DNA of 64,000 nucleotides from an uncultured Prochlorococcus sp. (GCF_902536725.1 NZ_CACAYO010000002.1:62001-126000); one strand, 5' to 3'. Positions 20,472 through 30,635 are shown, counted from the first letter of the stretch. Notes: generated by a model not told the origin, from the letters alone. A program made the numbers and translations.

Positions 20472-22538
20472 ATGGTGGATTCCAATAATCAAGAAAATAG
20501 AGAATATAACATCACTGATAACGAAGTTATGAACAATAACTATTGGATAAATAGAATCCTCACTTGGTGGAGTAGGTTTAGTTTAAGAACAAAGTTGTTA
20601 GCTATAGCAACTCTTGTAGTGAGCCTCCTAATGACAGGAATAACTTTTTTTGCTTTAAATAGTATTCAAAGAGATGCTGGAATGAATGATACTAGATATG
20701 CTCGAGATCTTGGCTTATTGCTATCTGGGAATGTTACAGAATTAGTTGCTAATAACCAAAAAAAAGAAATTTCAAATGTAGCTGAAAAGTTTTGGAGATC
20801 GAGTCGAAACCTGCGCTATATATTCTTTACTGATGCTGAAGATATTGTTCAACTTGGAATACCCATCAGTGCAACACCTACAAGCTCAGATAGTCAGTTT
20901 CAGCTCACTCGAAGATTAAAATTACCTTCAGAATTAAAGAAGAGGCCACAATTCCCTTTGGTTAGACAGCATGCGACTCCTCAAGGTCAAGTAACAGATG
21001 TATTTGTCCCAATGTTGTGGAAGGGCAAATATCTTGGAACTTTAGCTTTGGGAGTTACCCCTAACAAAAAAGCACTAGCCAGTGCTGCTTTAACTAGAGA
21101 AGTAACCATTGCAGTTTTTATTTCTATTTGGGTTTTAGTCATACTTGGAGCTGTATTTAATGCTCTTACAATTACTAGACCCGTTAGAGAGTTAGTAAGA
21201 GGAGTTAGAGAAATCTCAAGGGGAAATTTTAAGTCCAGAATTTCTTTACCTATGACAGGTGATCTAGGAGAACTCTTAAATGGATTTAACCGAATGGCTA
21301 CACAGTTAGAAAATTATGATGAAGCTAATATAGAAGAACTTAAAGCGGCACAAATAAAACAGCAATCCCTAATTGCTACAATGGCTGATGGTGCCATATT
21401 ATTGGATTCAAAAGGCAAGATTGTACTTACTAATCCAACAGCAAAGAGATTATTTCGCTGGGAAGGAAGATTCTTGGAGGGTAAATATTTTTTAAATGAG
21501 ATCCCAGAAATTTTATCTAACGACTTACATACTAATATAGAATCTATTTTAAATAGGGAAAAGGAAAAGGACGATTTAAGATTCAGTTTAGGAGAACCAG
21601 CAAGAACTTTGAGAATTGTCCTGCAATCAGTTTTAGATACAAATAAAGTTGAATTAAAAGGAATTGCTGTCACTATACAGGATTTAACTAGAGAAGTTGA
21701 ACTTAACGCTGCACAAAATAGATTTATTAGTAATGTTTCTCACGAATTAAGGACACCACTTTTTAATATCAAAAGTTATGTGGAGACCTTACATGATTTA
21801 AAAGATCAGCTTTCTGATGAAGAACAAATAGAGTTTTTAGGAATTGCAAATTCAGAGACTGATAGGTTAACAAGACTTGTAAATGATGTATTAGATTTAT
21901 CAAGATTGGAATCTGGGAAAATTGTTCAGCTAGAGCAAATAGACATAAAACCAGCAATAGAGCAGACCCTTAGAAATTATAGACTTAATGCTACAGAAAA
22001 AAATGTTTCATTAGCTCATGAAATTGAGGAAACTATTCCTCCAATTCTTGGGAATTTTGATTTACTTTTACAGGTTTTTGATAATTTGTTGGGTAATGGT
22101 TTGAAATTCAGTCCAAAAAATAGCTCCCTAATTATAAGAGCTTATACTTGGCCAGACTCCTGTCCTGCCTTCCCTCCAAATATTAAAAATGATGCAGCTC
22201 CCCAATGTGAATTAGTTTCACCACTACCAAAAGTAAGAATTGAAATCGCTGATACTGGTTCAGGAATATCGCAGGCTGATCAAGAAAAGATATTTGATCG
22301 TTTTTATAGAGTAGAGAATTCCGTCCATACTGAGCAAGGTACCGGTTTAGGTTTATCTATAGTGCGAGGAATCATTGAAAAACATGGTGGCGAGATTCGT
22401 ATGGCTAGTGAATTAGGAGTAGGAACAACTTTCTGGTTTGATTTGGCTTTAGCACAATCTGATAAAGACGAATTGTTGACAAAAGCTCTTCATAATTCGG
22501 ATTCTTTTTCAGGTTCTGAAATTAAAGAAATTTTCTAA
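20472..22538 (+). CDS. nblS: NblS/Hik33 sensor histidine kinase
   Basis: 688 residues. Two membrane helices (~40-60 and ~212-232) flank an extracytoplasmic sensor region. A HAMP domain (~235-285), a PAS domain (~295-400), HisKA with HELRTPL and phospho-acceptor H424, and a HATPase_c domain with DTGSGISQADQEKIFDRFYR and GTGLGLSIVRGIIEKHGGEI follow. In cyanobacteria this kinase responds to high light, cold and nutrient stress and controls hli and photosystem genes through RpaB. The hli genes at 57.4-58.5 kb are plausible targets. Its 3' end overlaps kaiC convergently by 4 bases. Confidence 0.93.
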   Translation: MVDSNNQENREYNITDNEVMNNNYWINRILTWWSRFSLRTKLLAIATLVVSLLMTGITFFALNSIQRDAGMNDTRYARDLGLLLSGNVTELVANNQKKEISNVAEKFWRSSRNLRYIFFTDAEDIVQLGIPISATPTSSDSQFQLTRRLKLPSELKKRPQFPLVRQHATPQGQVTDVFVPMLWKGKYLGTLALGVTPNKKALASAALTREVTIAVFISIWVLVILGAVFNALTITRPVRELVRGVREISRGNFKSRISLPMTGDLGELLNGFNRMATQLENYDEANIEELKAAQIKQQSLIATMADGAILLDSKGKIVLTNPTAKRLFRWEGRFLEGKYFLNEIPEILSNDLHTNIESILNREKEKDDLRFSLGEPARTLRIVLQSVLDTNKVELKGIAVTIQDLTREVELNAAQNRFISNVSHELRTPLFNIKSYVETLHDLKDQLSDEEQIEFLGIANSETDRLTRLVNDVLDLSRLESGKIVQLEQIDIKPAIEQTLRNYRLNATEKNVSLAHEIEETIPPILGNFDLLLQVFDNLLGNGLKFSPKNSSLIIRAYTWPDSCPAFPPNIKNDAAPQCELVSPLPKVRIEIADTGSGISQADQEKIFDRFYRVENSVHTEQGTGLGLSIVRGIIEKHGGEIRMASELGVGTTFWFDLALAQSDKDELLTKALHNSDSFSGSEIKEIF

Positions 22539-24064
22539 TTTTTATCTAATCCTTTAAAAACATTTTGAACATTTTGATCAGGCACAACTCTATGAGGGGC
22601 ACCACTAAATATTTGTTCAAAATTAGAAAAAGAATCTTTTATTTCTGGGCCACTATTCGTAATGATAAATTCTCTAATTCGTTTATCATGCCACGATCCC
22701 CGCATTTTAAAAACATTTAAAGCTCTTGCCATCTCACCTTTTATTTCTACATATTGAAGTAATAATATCGTATCTGTAATTGTTGATATATGAGAATCAG
22801 TTATAGAGTGGCTCCCCATAAATTCTTCTGCAGTATTAGTAAAAAAGCCTGCTATCTCTTCTTGTTTAGTATAACCGGTTACAGCAATTACAAACTGTCT
22901 AAATGCATTCAAACTTACACCCCTCGCTAATGCAGAGAGAGAGTCAATTGCCATTCTTTTTGGTTTAAATTGATTAATTTGCGTTTTAATAATTTGTAAG
23001 TGATCTTCTAAACCAGTTGATTCAGGATATGCACAAATAATTTTTAATAATCCATCACTTTCCATTTTTTCAAAGTCGATTCCCCAACTAGTCGCATTCC
23101 TTAGTAATTGAGCCCTAGATTCTTCATATGCAAAAAGTATCGCTCTTTCATTATTATCGTAAGCATCTTCAACAAATTTTGATACAAGCATTGTTTTACC
23201 TGTACCAGTAGCTCCAGTGGCGAGAATAATGGAATCTTGAAAATAACCGCCTCCACACATATCATCAAGATCTTTAACTCCAGAGCTAATCCTAATATTT
23301 GAGGATCTCTGCGTTAATCTCATTGCTCCAAGTGCAAACACACTTATTCCATCCATTCCCATAGTAAATGGATATTCACCTTTCATATGTACAGTGCCTC
23401 TTAACTTCAAAACTTCTAGAGTTCTTCTCCTCTTTTCTGACTCAAGAACATTTCTTAATAAGACAACATTATCAGATACAAATTCTTCCACTCCATATCT
23501 AGCAATTGGTCCGTAGTCATCAACCCTTTCTGTAGTCATGACAGTTGTCACACCTATTTCTTTTAATCTTGCTATCAGTCTAAATATTTCTCTTCTAACA
23601 ACGTAAATAGCATCATATTGTTGAAAGACTGCGGTTATTGAATCTATTGCAACTCTTTTAGCTTTATATTTTCTAATTGCATAACTAATTCTCTCAATAA
23701 GACCAGACAAATCAAAGTTACCCGCAACATCCTGACCATCAGGGTCAGGAGAAGCATCCAAAATAAAAAGTTTATTTTGATCAATTAATTCCTGTAAATC
23801 CCAACCAAAACTCGCGGCATTTCTAATAATATCTAAAGGCGATTCTTCAAATGTTACAAAGATTCCAGGCTCATCAAAGTTACAAATTCCATGATGCAAA
23901 TATTGTAGTGAAAAAACAGTTTTACCTGTCCCTGACGTACCGCTAACGAGTGTACTTCGAGATACAGGCAGCCCACCCCTGCAAACATCATCAAAGCCTT
24001 CTATTCCGGTTGGTAATTTTTGTACTTGCATTTTATTTGATTTGCCAAATTTCTTATCATTCAT
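22535..24064 (-). CDS. kaiC: Circadian clock ATPase/kinase KaiC
   Basis: 509 residues, two RecA-like halves (CI and CII). P-loops are GTSGTGKT (42-49) and GATGTGKT in CII, with paired catalytic Glu in VTFEES and AYEES. The autophosphorylation pair is present as S427 and T428 in SHISTITDT. KaiC hexamers keep time by ATP hydrolysis and phosphorylation. The C-terminal A-loop/tail is somewhat shortened, ending FKGLDKN. With no kaiA beside it, the system probably runs as a resettable timer. It lies 70 bases downstream of kaiB. Confidence 0.97.
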   Translation of the reverse strand: MNDKKFGKSNKMQVQKLPTGIEGFDDVCRGGLPVSRSTLVSGTSGTGKTVFSLQYLHHGICNFDEPGIFVTFEESPLDIIRNAASFGWDLQELIDQNKLFILDASPDPDGQDVAGNFDLSGLIERISYAIRKYKAKRVAIDSITAVFQQYDAIYVVRREIFRLIARLKEIGVTTVMTTERVDDYGPIARYGVEEFVSDNVVLLRNVLESEKRRRTLEVLKLRGTVHMKGEYPFTMGMDGISVFALGAMRLTQRSSNIRISSGVKDLDDMCGGGYFQDSIILATGATGTGKTMLVSKFVEDAYDNNERAILFAYEESRAQLLRNATSWGIDFEKMESDGLLKIICAYPESTGLEDHLQIIKTQINQFKPKRMAIDSLSALARGVSLNAFRQFVIAVTGYTKQEEIAGFFTNTAEEFMGSHSITDSHISTITDTILLLQYVEIKGEMARALNVFKMRGSWHDKRIREFIITNSGPEIKDSFSNFEQIFSGAPHRVVPDQNVQNVFKGLDKN

Positions 24065-24134
24065 AGTTTTGTGCTAACTAAACAAAATTAAAATAAATTT
24101 TGAATTTATCTTTGAAAATAAAGTTTTAAATCTA

Positions 24135-24452
24135 TTATTTATTTCCACTATATTCAGTTTCAGTTAATTCATCAAAAAGTAAATCTAAACCAATTAAAAC
24201 TTTCTCTCTATCTGAAAGATCACCTATTATTTTTCTCACTGGTGGCGGTAAAATTTTAGCTAAAGTTGGGGTGGCTAAAATCTTGTCTTCTTCTGCAAGT
24301 TGTGGTTGCTTAAGTACATCGATAACCTTCAAAGCATAAACTCCTTTAAATTCATTATCTAAAATTTCTCTTAAGGTATTTAAAGCTCTCATTGAATTAG
24401 GAGTATTTCCAGCAACATAGAGTTTTAAAATATATGTTTTCCTTGCTGCCAT
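24135..24452 (-). CDS. kaiB: Clock protein KaiB
   Basis: 105 residues with the thioredoxin-like KaiB pattern: [40 protein letters not shown], and [20 protein letters not shown]. KaiB changes fold and binds the CI ring of KaiC at night, affecting dephosphorylation and output kinases. First gene of the kaiBC pair. The 143-base gap to rplU contains no kaiA or visible remnant. Confidence 0.97.
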   Translation of the reverse strand: MAARKTYILKLYVAGNTPNSMRALNTLREILDNEFKGVYALKVIDVLKQPQLAEEDKILATPTLAKILPPPVRKIIGDLSDREKVLIGLDLLFDELTETEYSGNK

Positions 24453-24595
24453 CGGTTTAGTTCCTAAATTGATATGAAAGATTTAAAACAACCCTTGACT
24501 TATTACACTACAAAATAAGAAAATAAACAAACTATTATGATTGCTCATTTGGCTTAATCAAATTATTTATTTGAGCCTAATAGCGTCTTTAAGAT

Positions 24596-25036
24596 ATGAC
24601 AAATTCTAAAAACTCCACAAACAATTCTTCTAAAAGTAATGAATTGTATGCAATAGCAGAAACTTCGGGTCAACAATTTTGGTTCGAAGTTAATAGATAC
24701 TATGACATAGACAGGTTAAACGCAAAAGAGAAAGACAAGATAACACTGGAAAAAGTTTTACTTTTAAAGGACAATGATTCTATAACTATTGGTAAACCTT
24801 ACGTTAAAGATGCAAAAATTGAATTAGAAGTTGTCTCTCATAAAAGAGATAAGAAAATTCTTGTATACAAGATGCGTCCCAAAAAAAAGACAAGAAGAAA
24901 GATGGGACACAGACAAGAACTTACAAGAGTTATGGTAAAATCTATTAATATAGGAAAGAGTGCTCCTAAGTCTTCTTCTAAAAAGGAAACTGTTAAAAAG
25001 GAAACTAAACCAAAATCCGAAAAATCTACAAATTAA
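24596..25036 (+). CDS. rplU: 50S ribosomal protein L21
   Basis: 146 residues. The L21 core runs from ELYAIAETSGQQFWFEVNRYY to YKMRPKKKTRRKMGHRQ. The N-terminal ~15 residues (Ser/Asn-rich) and the Lys-rich C-terminal ~35 residues are extensions beyond the usual ~103-residue protein. Binds 23S rRNA in the large subunit. Co-transcribed with rpmA 9 bases later, the usual bacterial arrangement. Confidence 0.96.
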   Translation: MTNSKNSTNNSSKSNELYAIAETSGQQFWFEVNRYYDIDRLNAKEKDKITLEKVLLLKDNDSITIGKPYVKDAKIELEVVSHKRDKKILVYKMRPKKKTRRKMGHRQELTRVMVKSINIGKSAPKSSSKKETVKKETKPKSEKSTN

Positions 25037-25045
25037 ACACTTCTA

Positions 25046-25306
25046 ATGGCGCATAAAAAAGGAACAGGTTCTACAAGAAATGGAAGAGATTCAAATTCGA
25101 AAAGATTGGGTGTTAAAGCTTATGGAGGAGAAAAAGTAACTGCTGGGTCAATCTTAATCCGCCAAAGAGGTACATCCTTTTTGCCAGGGATTAACGTCGG
25201 GAAAGGTAAAGATGACACCCTTTTTGCACTCAAAGAAGGAACAGTAAGTTTCGAAAGTATTAAAAGAAATTTAAGAAATAGAAAAAGAGTTAATATTGTT
25301 ATCTAA
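25046..25306 (+). CDS. rpmA: 50S ribosomal protein L27
   Basis: 86 residues beginning [19 protein letters not shown], with the conserved [10 protein letters not shown] and [11 protein letters not shown] segments. The N-terminal tail reaches towards the peptidyl-transferase centre. The last 8 bases overlap the convergent methyltransferase gene. Confidence 0.98.
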   Translation: MAHKKGTGSTRNGRDSNSKRLGVKAYGGEKVTAGSILIRQRGTSFLPGINVGKGKDDTLFALKEGTVSFESIKRNLRNRKRVNIVI

Positions 25307-26039
25307 TTTTCTTATAAGCCCTTGTAGTTATAAGAATAGGATGAAATACTTCTAAAAACTTTGATTGAATTGTCTCAAAAAACTTTTCAACTATTTGACT
25401 ATCGTCGACATGAAATGGGTATTCATTTTTTTCTCCTTTGTAAAAATACCAATTGAATAGAGCAATAGAATTACTATCCATAATCCCACTGAAGGTATTA
25501 ATTTGAGAAGCTGGATCTGCAAGATGTTCCAAAACATCAAGACAAACTATCGTATCAAATTTCAATATTTGTGTATCCTGAATTGTCTTACAGAAAGTCA
25601 GTTTTTTTTCAACTCCTAATTTCTTAGCCCTGTATTCAACAAAATTTCTATTTGTTTGATTGATATCTACAAAAAAAACATGCTTAACTTTTGAAGACAT
25701 AGCGTTAGCTAAGGCATGAGTACCAATACCGCCTCCAAAATCCAAAACTAAATCTCTAGAAAATCTCTGCTGAAGTTTTAAAGTATCAGCGATATAGTCC
25801 CTACTTGTGATATGCCAAGCAGCTAAATCAGCTACGTGCCTATCTCCTACAATCTCAGTATAAAAATCCGAAACATCATTTAAAGCATCTCCAGGATGGG
25901 AATTTGCCAAATTCATCTTTGCATTTGCAAGAAATTCATCTAAATCACATTCTCTAATAGATAAATATTCCATTAAATGTGATTTCAAATTAAAAGCATT
26001 GTCTAAAAACTCTTTTAAAATGAAATTATCCTTTTGCAA
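25299..26039 (-). CDS. SAM-dependent methyltransferase (class I)
   Basis: 246 residues. A helical N-terminal ~90 residues precede the methyltransferase core: motif [19 protein letters not shown], motif [12 protein letters not shown] (acidic residue binding the ribose), and motif [16 protein letters not shown]. Probably methylates a small molecule, sugar or lipid; the substrate cannot be inferred. Convergent with rpmA and divergent from truB. Confidence 0.8.
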   Translation of the reverse strand: MQKDNFILKEFLDNAFNLKSHLMEYLSIRECDLDEFLANAKMNLANSHPGDALNDVSDFYTEIVGDRHVADLAAWHITSRDYIADTLKLQQRFSRDLVLDFGGGIGTHALANAMSSKVKHVFFVDINQTNRNFVEYRAKKLGVEKKLTFCKTIQDTQILKFDTIVCLDVLEHLADPASQINTFSGIMDSNSIALFNWYFYKGEKNEYPFHVDDSQIVEKFFETIQSKFLEVFHPILITTRAYKKIR

Positions 26040-26115
26040 TTTCTTACTCTAAATTTCCAATGACAAAATCATAGAATGTTTATAAATCTTTCTCAAAGTA
26101 TTCTTAATATTTAAA

Positions 26116-27039
26116 ATGAAAACTAAAGATGGATTCTTAGTAATTAACAAAGATAAAGGCTGTACCTCTCATGATTGTGTTAAACAAATAAGGAGATTAC
26201 TAAATACAAAAAAGGTCGGGCACACAGGAACCCTTGATCCTGAAGTTGTAGGAACATTACCAATCGCGGTTGGTAGTGCAACAAGATTTATTCAATATCT
26301 TCCTCAGGGTAAAACTTACATAGGACAAATTAAATTAGGGATTAGAACTAACACTGATGATATTCACGGAGAAATAATTAATCAAAAAAGTTGGCCTAAA
26401 ATTAGTAATGAAAAATTAGATCAATACTTAAATAGATTTAGAGGAATTATTAAACAAATTCCGCCGAAAGTATCTAGTGTGCACGTTAATGGTGAGAGAG
26501 CTTATAAAAAATCTTTCAGGAATGAAATTTTTGAATTAGCACCAAGAGAAGTAAAAATAGACGAACTTATTTTAATGAAATGGGACCAAATTAACGGAAT
26601 CATAGAAATAAAAATCAAATGTTCAGCTGGCACATATATAAGATCAATAGCAAGAGATATAGGAGAAATTCTTAATTCCGAAGGTTGCCTGCTACAACTA
26701 AAAAGAATTTCAGCTTGTGGCTTTGATGAAGAAAACTCGGTAAAAATATCTGATATCGAAAAAGAAAAAGGAAAGAAAAACTCAAAAAATTTTATTATTC
26801 CAACAATTTCTGCTCTTAATCACATTTCAACATTTGTCTTAAGTAATGAAAAACAAATCAATTTTTGGCAAACAGGAAGAGCTATTAAAGTTGATATTAA
26901 TTACTTCCAGGAAAGCAAATCTTTTGATTATAAAAAACCCATAAAAGTAATAGATAAAAAACAAACATTACTTGGCATAGGCTTCCTAAATAAAGAGCTA
27001 TCTAATATAAATCCAAAATTAGTGCTTAATGCTAAATAA
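26116..27039 (+). CDS. truB: tRNA pseudouridine-55 synthase
   Basis: 307 residues. The catalytic Asp is D41 in [12 protein letters not shown], preceded by [13 protein letters not shown]. The later motifs [16 protein letters not shown] and [14 protein letters not shown] are standard. Converts U55 of the T-arm to pseudouridine in all tRNAs. The C-terminal ~70 residues are divergent. The 3' end meets the convergent SpoIID-like gene 3 bases away. Confidence 0.96.
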   Translation: MKTKDGFLVINKDKGCTSHDCVKQIRRLLNTKKVGHTGTLDPEVVGTLPIAVGSATRFIQYLPQGKTYIGQIKLGIRTNTDDIHGEIINQKSWPKISNEKLDQYLNRFRGIIKQIPPKVSSVHVNGERAYKKSFRNEIFELAPREVKIDELILMKWDQINGIIEIKIKCSAGTYIRSIARDIGEILNSEGCLLQLKRISACGFDEENSVKISDIEKEKGKKNSKNFIIPTISALNHISTFVLSNEKQINFWQTGRAIKVDINYFQESKSFDYKKPIKVIDKKQTLLGIGFLNKELSNINPKLVLNAK

Positions 27040-27042
27040 CTT

Positions 27043-28233
27043 CTATAAGTAATCTTTTCTAAAAGGCTTAATCTGAACACCCTTATAAAAATGCTTTAAT
27101 ATTCTTTCAGCTTTTTGGCCTCTAGACGCCAGATATTGAGCCCCCCATTGACTCATCCCTACTCCATGACCTGTTCCTTGTCCAAAAACTATCAGCCCTT
27201 TATTTATAGGAAAATCATTGTTTAATTCTTCCTCAAAAAATTTAAATCTTACAAAATTACTATTCAAGCCTAATCTTTTTCTAAAAGCTACTCCAGACAT
27301 TTGATCAGAACCATAAGCCCCAATAAGTTTTAAATTTTTTACCCTCCCTGTACTTGTAATATCTAAAATCTCTATATTTTTTAAACCTCCAATCTTTGGA
27401 AATAGATTTATTAATTCATTACTTGAAATTTTTTTTTGCCATCTAAATTTTGGATTATTTTTATCAAAATCTTTCACACTTGATAAATATGGATATTTAT
27501 TCTTCCATACATCTTGACTATTTTCTGTCATTCCACCTGAGCTGCTATGAAACAAAGCATTAATTAATTTATTTTTATACGTTAAAACCAACGATCTTGT
27601 ACTTTTAACGGCTCTAATAGTTTTATAAGTTCTTGACTCCAAACCATTATAGACTTGATTTTTCTGGGTTGAATCTATATCAAATAAATTATTCCCCTTT
27701 TGCTTTAGCGCATAAGTTCTAGAGGCAATTGCTTGTGCTTTTAATGCTTCAATAGGCCATTTTGTTGGCATTTCTGAACCCACTACGCTATTAAGGTATT
27801 TTTCTATTCCTAAAACATTTACTACCAATATTTCGGAGTCAAGTACAAATAGATTAAGTTTACCAGCAAATCTCTTCTGACCTACCCATATACCTCTTCC
27901 ATCAGAAGAACTAACTTGAAATTGTTGATTACTTTTTAAGTCATATTTTTTTTGTTTATTCTTATCAAAATATAAAATTTTTCTATTTTTCTGATTTTTC
28001 AAAGTTAAGCCTTTTATTCTTTTGCTTGAAAATAATTTCCCCTCTATGATTAAAGGAATTGATCTATCTGATCTGATCCTTAAATTGTTATTTTTTGATA
28101 TCAAAACTCTAATTATTGGCTCTCTAGATGCAAAAATACTTTCACTCTGAAAAAAACAAATAAATAAAATACTTATCAGGCTAAATTTAATATAGTTATT
28201 TTTAAATTTAAGTATCACTTTGTTTAAAAACAA
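27043..28233 (-). CDS. SpoIID/LytB-domain protein, exported
   Basis: 396 residues. A hydrophobic segment at ~14-32 (FSLISILFICFFQ) is a signal peptide or anchor. The SpoIID domain lies at ~130-370 with VLGIEKYLNSVVGSEMP, WPIEALKAQAIASRTYAL, HSSSGGMTENSQDVW and GQGTGHGVGMSQWGAQYLA. In Bacillus, SpoIID is a lytic transglycosylase acting on denuded glycan strands; cyanobacterial members probably act on peptidoglycan in the periplasm. No partner gene is next to it. Confidence 0.9.
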   Translation of the reverse strand: MFLNKVILKFKNNYIKFSLISILFICFFQSESIFASREPIIRVLISKNNNLRIRSDRSIPLIIEGKLFSSKRIKGLTLKNQKNRKILYFDKNKQKKYDLKSNQQFQVSSSDGRGIWVGQKRFAGKLNLFVLDSEILVVNVLGIEKYLNSVVGSEMPTKWPIEALKAQAIASRTYALKQKGNNLFDIDSTQKNQVYNGLESRTYKTIRAVKSTRSLVLTYKNKLINALFHSSSGGMTENSQDVWKNKYPYLSSVKDFDKNNPKFRWQKKISSNELINLFPKIGGLKNIEILDITSTGRVKNLKLIGAYGSDQMSGVAFRKRLGLNSNFVRFKFFEEELNNDFPINKGLIVFGQGTGHGVGMSQWGAQYLASRGQKAERILKHFYKGVQIKPFRKDYL

Positions 28234-28306
28234 ATGCTTAATTTGCCTAATTTTGACTAAAAGTCTAAATTTAATCCAGATATAAAAATAAAAATATCAT
28301 AAATAA

Positions 28307-29245
28307 GTGAATATTACCTTCTTAGGAACAAGCTCAGGTGTCCCATCCTTAACGAGAAATGTTTCTTCCCTAGCACTTAAATTATCACAGTCATCAGAAG
28401 TTTGGCTTTTTGATTGCGGAGAAGGAACGCAACATCAAATAATGAAAAGCAATATTAAATCTTCACAAATCAAGAAAATATTTATTACTCATATGCATGG
28501 TGATCATATTTATGGTTTGCCTGGACTTTTAGCTACCTTAGGTTTATCAGGAAATAGTGAGGGGATTCAAATTTACGGTCCTTCAGGGTTACGAAGTTTT
28601 ATAAATTCAGCACTTAAAAGTAGTTTTTGCAAATTGTCTTTCCCACTAAATTTTGTGGAAGTTGAAAATTTTGCAACAGAAAATAAAATTCTATTTGAAA
28701 ACAACAAAATAAAAGTAAATTGTGCCTGCCTTAAACATAAAATACCTGCTTATGGTTACAGGGTAAGTGAAAAAGATAAGCCAGGTATATTTGATATCAA
28801 AAAAGCGGAGTCTCTAAAAATATCACCTGGCCCAATTTATTCAGAACTGCAACAAGGTAAAAAAGTCGTATTAGCGGATGGTAGGTCATTCGATGGGAAA
28901 GAATTCTGTGGTCCTCCTAGAAAAGGTGAAAGTTTTGTTTATTGCACAGATACAGTGTTTAGCGAATCAGCTGTTTCACTATCAAAAAATGCCGATTTAC
29001 TAGTACATGAATCGACTTTTTCAGAGGAGGATGAGAGCATGGCCTACGAAAAATTACATTCCACTACAATCATGGCTGCCAAAACAGCATTATTATCTAA
29101 CACAAAAAAATTAATTATTACTCATTTAAGTCCAAGATACACCAATAAAAATGCAATCACGCCAAGCGATTTGCTTAAAGAGGCTCAAAAAGTCTTTCCG
29201 AATACTGAACTTGCAAAAGATTTTCTAACGGCAGAAATAAAATAA
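28307..29245 (+). CDS. rnz: Ribonuclease Z
   Basis: 312 residues from GTG. Metallo-beta-lactamase fold with the zinc motif THMHGDHIYGLPGLL, the N-terminal FLGTSSGVPSLTRN, further ligands in CTDTVFSE and HLSPRY, and the exosite-like insertion around PGPIYSELQQGK. It removes the 3' trailer of tRNA precursors, needed here since the tRNAs in the window lack an encoded CCA. Confidence 0.95.
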   Translation: MNITFLGTSSGVPSLTRNVSSLALKLSQSSEVWLFDCGEGTQHQIMKSNIKSSQIKKIFITHMHGDHIYGLPGLLATLGLSGNSEGIQIYGPSGLRSFINSALKSSFCKLSFPLNFVEVENFATENKILFENNKIKVNCACLKHKIPAYGYRVSEKDKPGIFDIKKAESLKISPGPIYSELQQGKKVVLADGRSFDGKEFCGPPRKGESFVYCTDTVFSESAVSLSKNADLLVHESTFSEEDESMAYEKLHSTTIMAAKTALLSNTKKLIITHLSPRYTNKNAITPSDLLKEAQKVFPNTELAKDFLTAEIK

Positions 29246-29277
29246 ACTGCAACAGTTCGTGAGAAGATGGGTCGCAA

Positions 29278-29880
29278 ATGACCAACCCATGGAATAATAG
29301 TCATAGGTTTTCTATATTGATGTTGATCGAAATGGTTTCTATTTTTTCATCACTTAAGAAGTCTTTCAAAAGACTTCTTATTTTTCTTCCGTTAATTGTT
29401 GGTTTACTTATTAATCCAATCTCTGCCAACGCACTATATCCTAGTGATCCTTCATCAGTTGACGTACTAAAAGATGATCTTCATGGTGCTGACCTTCATA
29501 ATACTGAATATGTAAAATATGATTTATCAAACCAAGATTTAGGAGAAGCGAATCTTCAGGGGGCATATATGAGCGTTACAACTGCAAAAAACTCTAGTTT
29601 TAAAGGAGCCAACATGAAGGACCTTATTGCATATGCAACACGCTTTGATAATGCTGATTTTACAGATGCGAATCTTACTAATGGAGAGCTAATGAAAAGT
29701 GTTTTTGATGGAGCAATTATTGATGGAGCAGACTTTACTGACGCAAACCTTGATTTAAAGACAAGAAAATCTCTTTGCGAAAGAGCAACAGGTACCAATT
29801 CACAAACAGGAGTAAATACAGTCGACAGCCTAGAATGTTCTGGCTTAAGAGGTTATACTCCTCCTAAACCAAAAGCCTAA
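29278..29880 (+). CDS. Exported pentapeptide-repeat protein
   Basis: 200 residues from the first ATG. A start at 29332 (MVSIFSSLKK...) would give a more typical signal peptide with KKSFKR then LLIFLPLIVGLLI and an ANA-type cleavage site. The mature part has A(D/N)LxX pentapeptide repeats at ~75-155 (DLHGADLHNT, GEANLQGAYM, NADFTDANLTN), which form a right-handed beta-helix. The C-terminus has two Cys (SLCER, LECSG). Thylakoid-lumen pentapeptide proteins are common in cyanobacteria and of unknown function. A strong terminator follows. Confidence 0.85.
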   Translation: MTNPWNNSHRFSILMLIEMVSIFSSLKKSFKRLLIFLPLIVGLLINPISANALYPSDPSSVDVLKDDLHGADLHNTEYVKYDLSNQDLGEANLQGAYMSVTTAKNSSFKGANMKDLIAYATRFDNADFTDANLTNGELMKSVFDGAIIDGADFTDANLDLKTRKSLCERATGTNSQTGVNTVDSLECSGLRGYTPPKPKA

Positions 29881-29888
29881 TATTAAAT

Positions 29889-30257
29889 CTAATTAACTTC
29901 AGATGGGAAGATATTGCCAGGCTCTTTTGAGCCTGGCTTTTTGCTGTACCACCATTCTTGTATATCATTAGAAAACTTTCTTGAAAAAAGAGTAATTACA
30001 GTTTCGACAGGTTTTGATCCAGGCTCCAATATCTGTACTGCGTAAGAGGGGCATTTTCGTGAAGCCATATCAGCAACAAACCTAGAACCTATTCTTCTCC
30101 AACTAGGCTCCTTGCTTCTCCAAGCAAGCCTTGAACAGGGCCAGGGTAACTCTTCCCTATCATAAAGTCTGCAACATGGTCCAATTACCTTATAACTGTA
30201 CTGACCTCCATAACTTGATTGAACACTGCCTGTCTTTAAAAATTCAAATTTATTCAT
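29889..30257 (-). CDS. Conserved cyanobacterial hypothetical protein
   Basis: 122 residues, soluble, no membrane segment. Distinctive Cys/Trp/Arg-rich centre: GPCCRLYDREELPWPCSRLA, followed by RSKEPSWRRIGSRFVADM. Several cysteines could bind metal or a cofactor. Function not recognised. Its last codons (KPGSKEPGN) are encoded by the palindrome that serves as terminator for the opposing pentapeptide gene. The start is 5 bases from the ferredoxin terminator. Confidence 0.75.
   Translation of the reverse strand: MNKFEFLKTGSVQSSYGGQYSYKVIGPCCRLYDREELPWPCSRLAWRSKEPSWRRIGSRFVADMASRKCPSYAVQILEPGSKPVETVITLFSRKFSNDIQEWWYSKKPGSKEPGNIFPSEVN
29916..29942 (+). terminator. Intrinsic terminator of the pentapeptide gene
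   Basis: Perfect 9-bp stem GCCAGGCTC / GAGCCTGGC around a TTTT loop, followed by five T on the plus strand. It lies inside the coding sequence of the opposing gene. Confidence 0.9.
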
Positions 30258-30261
30258 TCAT

Positions 30262-30290
30262 AAAAAAAGCCACCTTTTATAGAGGGTGGC
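30262..30290 (-). terminator. Intrinsic terminator of petF
   Basis: On the minus strand GCCACC / GGTGGC form a stem with a 10-base AT-rich loop, followed by seven T. It lies 45 bases past the ferredoxin stop. Confidence 0.9.
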
Positions 30291-30335
30291 AGAGAAATAA
30301 TAAATAATCAACTTAAAAAAGTTAATTTTTTATAA

Positions 30336-30635
30336 TTAATATAATTCTTCCTCAGCATGAGTTGTAATTGTTACATCAGATGTTGGATAAGCAACACATG
30401 TTAGAACAAAACCAGCTTCTAGTTGATCATCATCCAAGAAACTTTGATCTGATTGATCAACACTACCTGAGGTAACTTTTCCAGCACATGTTGAACATGC
30501 TCCAGCTCTACAGGAATAAGGAAGGTCGATACCTTGTTCTTCAGCAGCATCTAGAATGTACTGGTCATCAGGTACTTCAATTGTAGAATTGAGACCTTCA
30601 CCTTCGTTGATGAGTGTAACTTTGTAAGAAGCCAT
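30336..30635 (-). CDS. petF: Plant-type [2Fe-2S] ferredoxin
   Basis: 99 residues. The cluster ligands C42, C47, C50 ([10 protein letters not shown]) and C80 match the plant-type pattern. The acidic C-terminus HAEEELY is typical. It carries electrons from photosystem I to FNR, nitrite reductase, glutamate synthase and others in the cytoplasm. It stands alone with its own terminator. Confidence 0.97.
   Translation of the reverse strand: MASYKVTLINEGEGLNSTIEVPDDQYILDAAEEQGIDLPYSCRAGACSTCAGKVTSGSVDQSDQSFLDDDQLEAGFVLTCVAYPTSDVTITTHAEEELY

Noticed and set aside
24453..24595. Possible kaiA remnant between kaiB and rplU
   Set aside because: All frames have early stops and no KaiA-like segment; only promoter-like AT-rich sequence.
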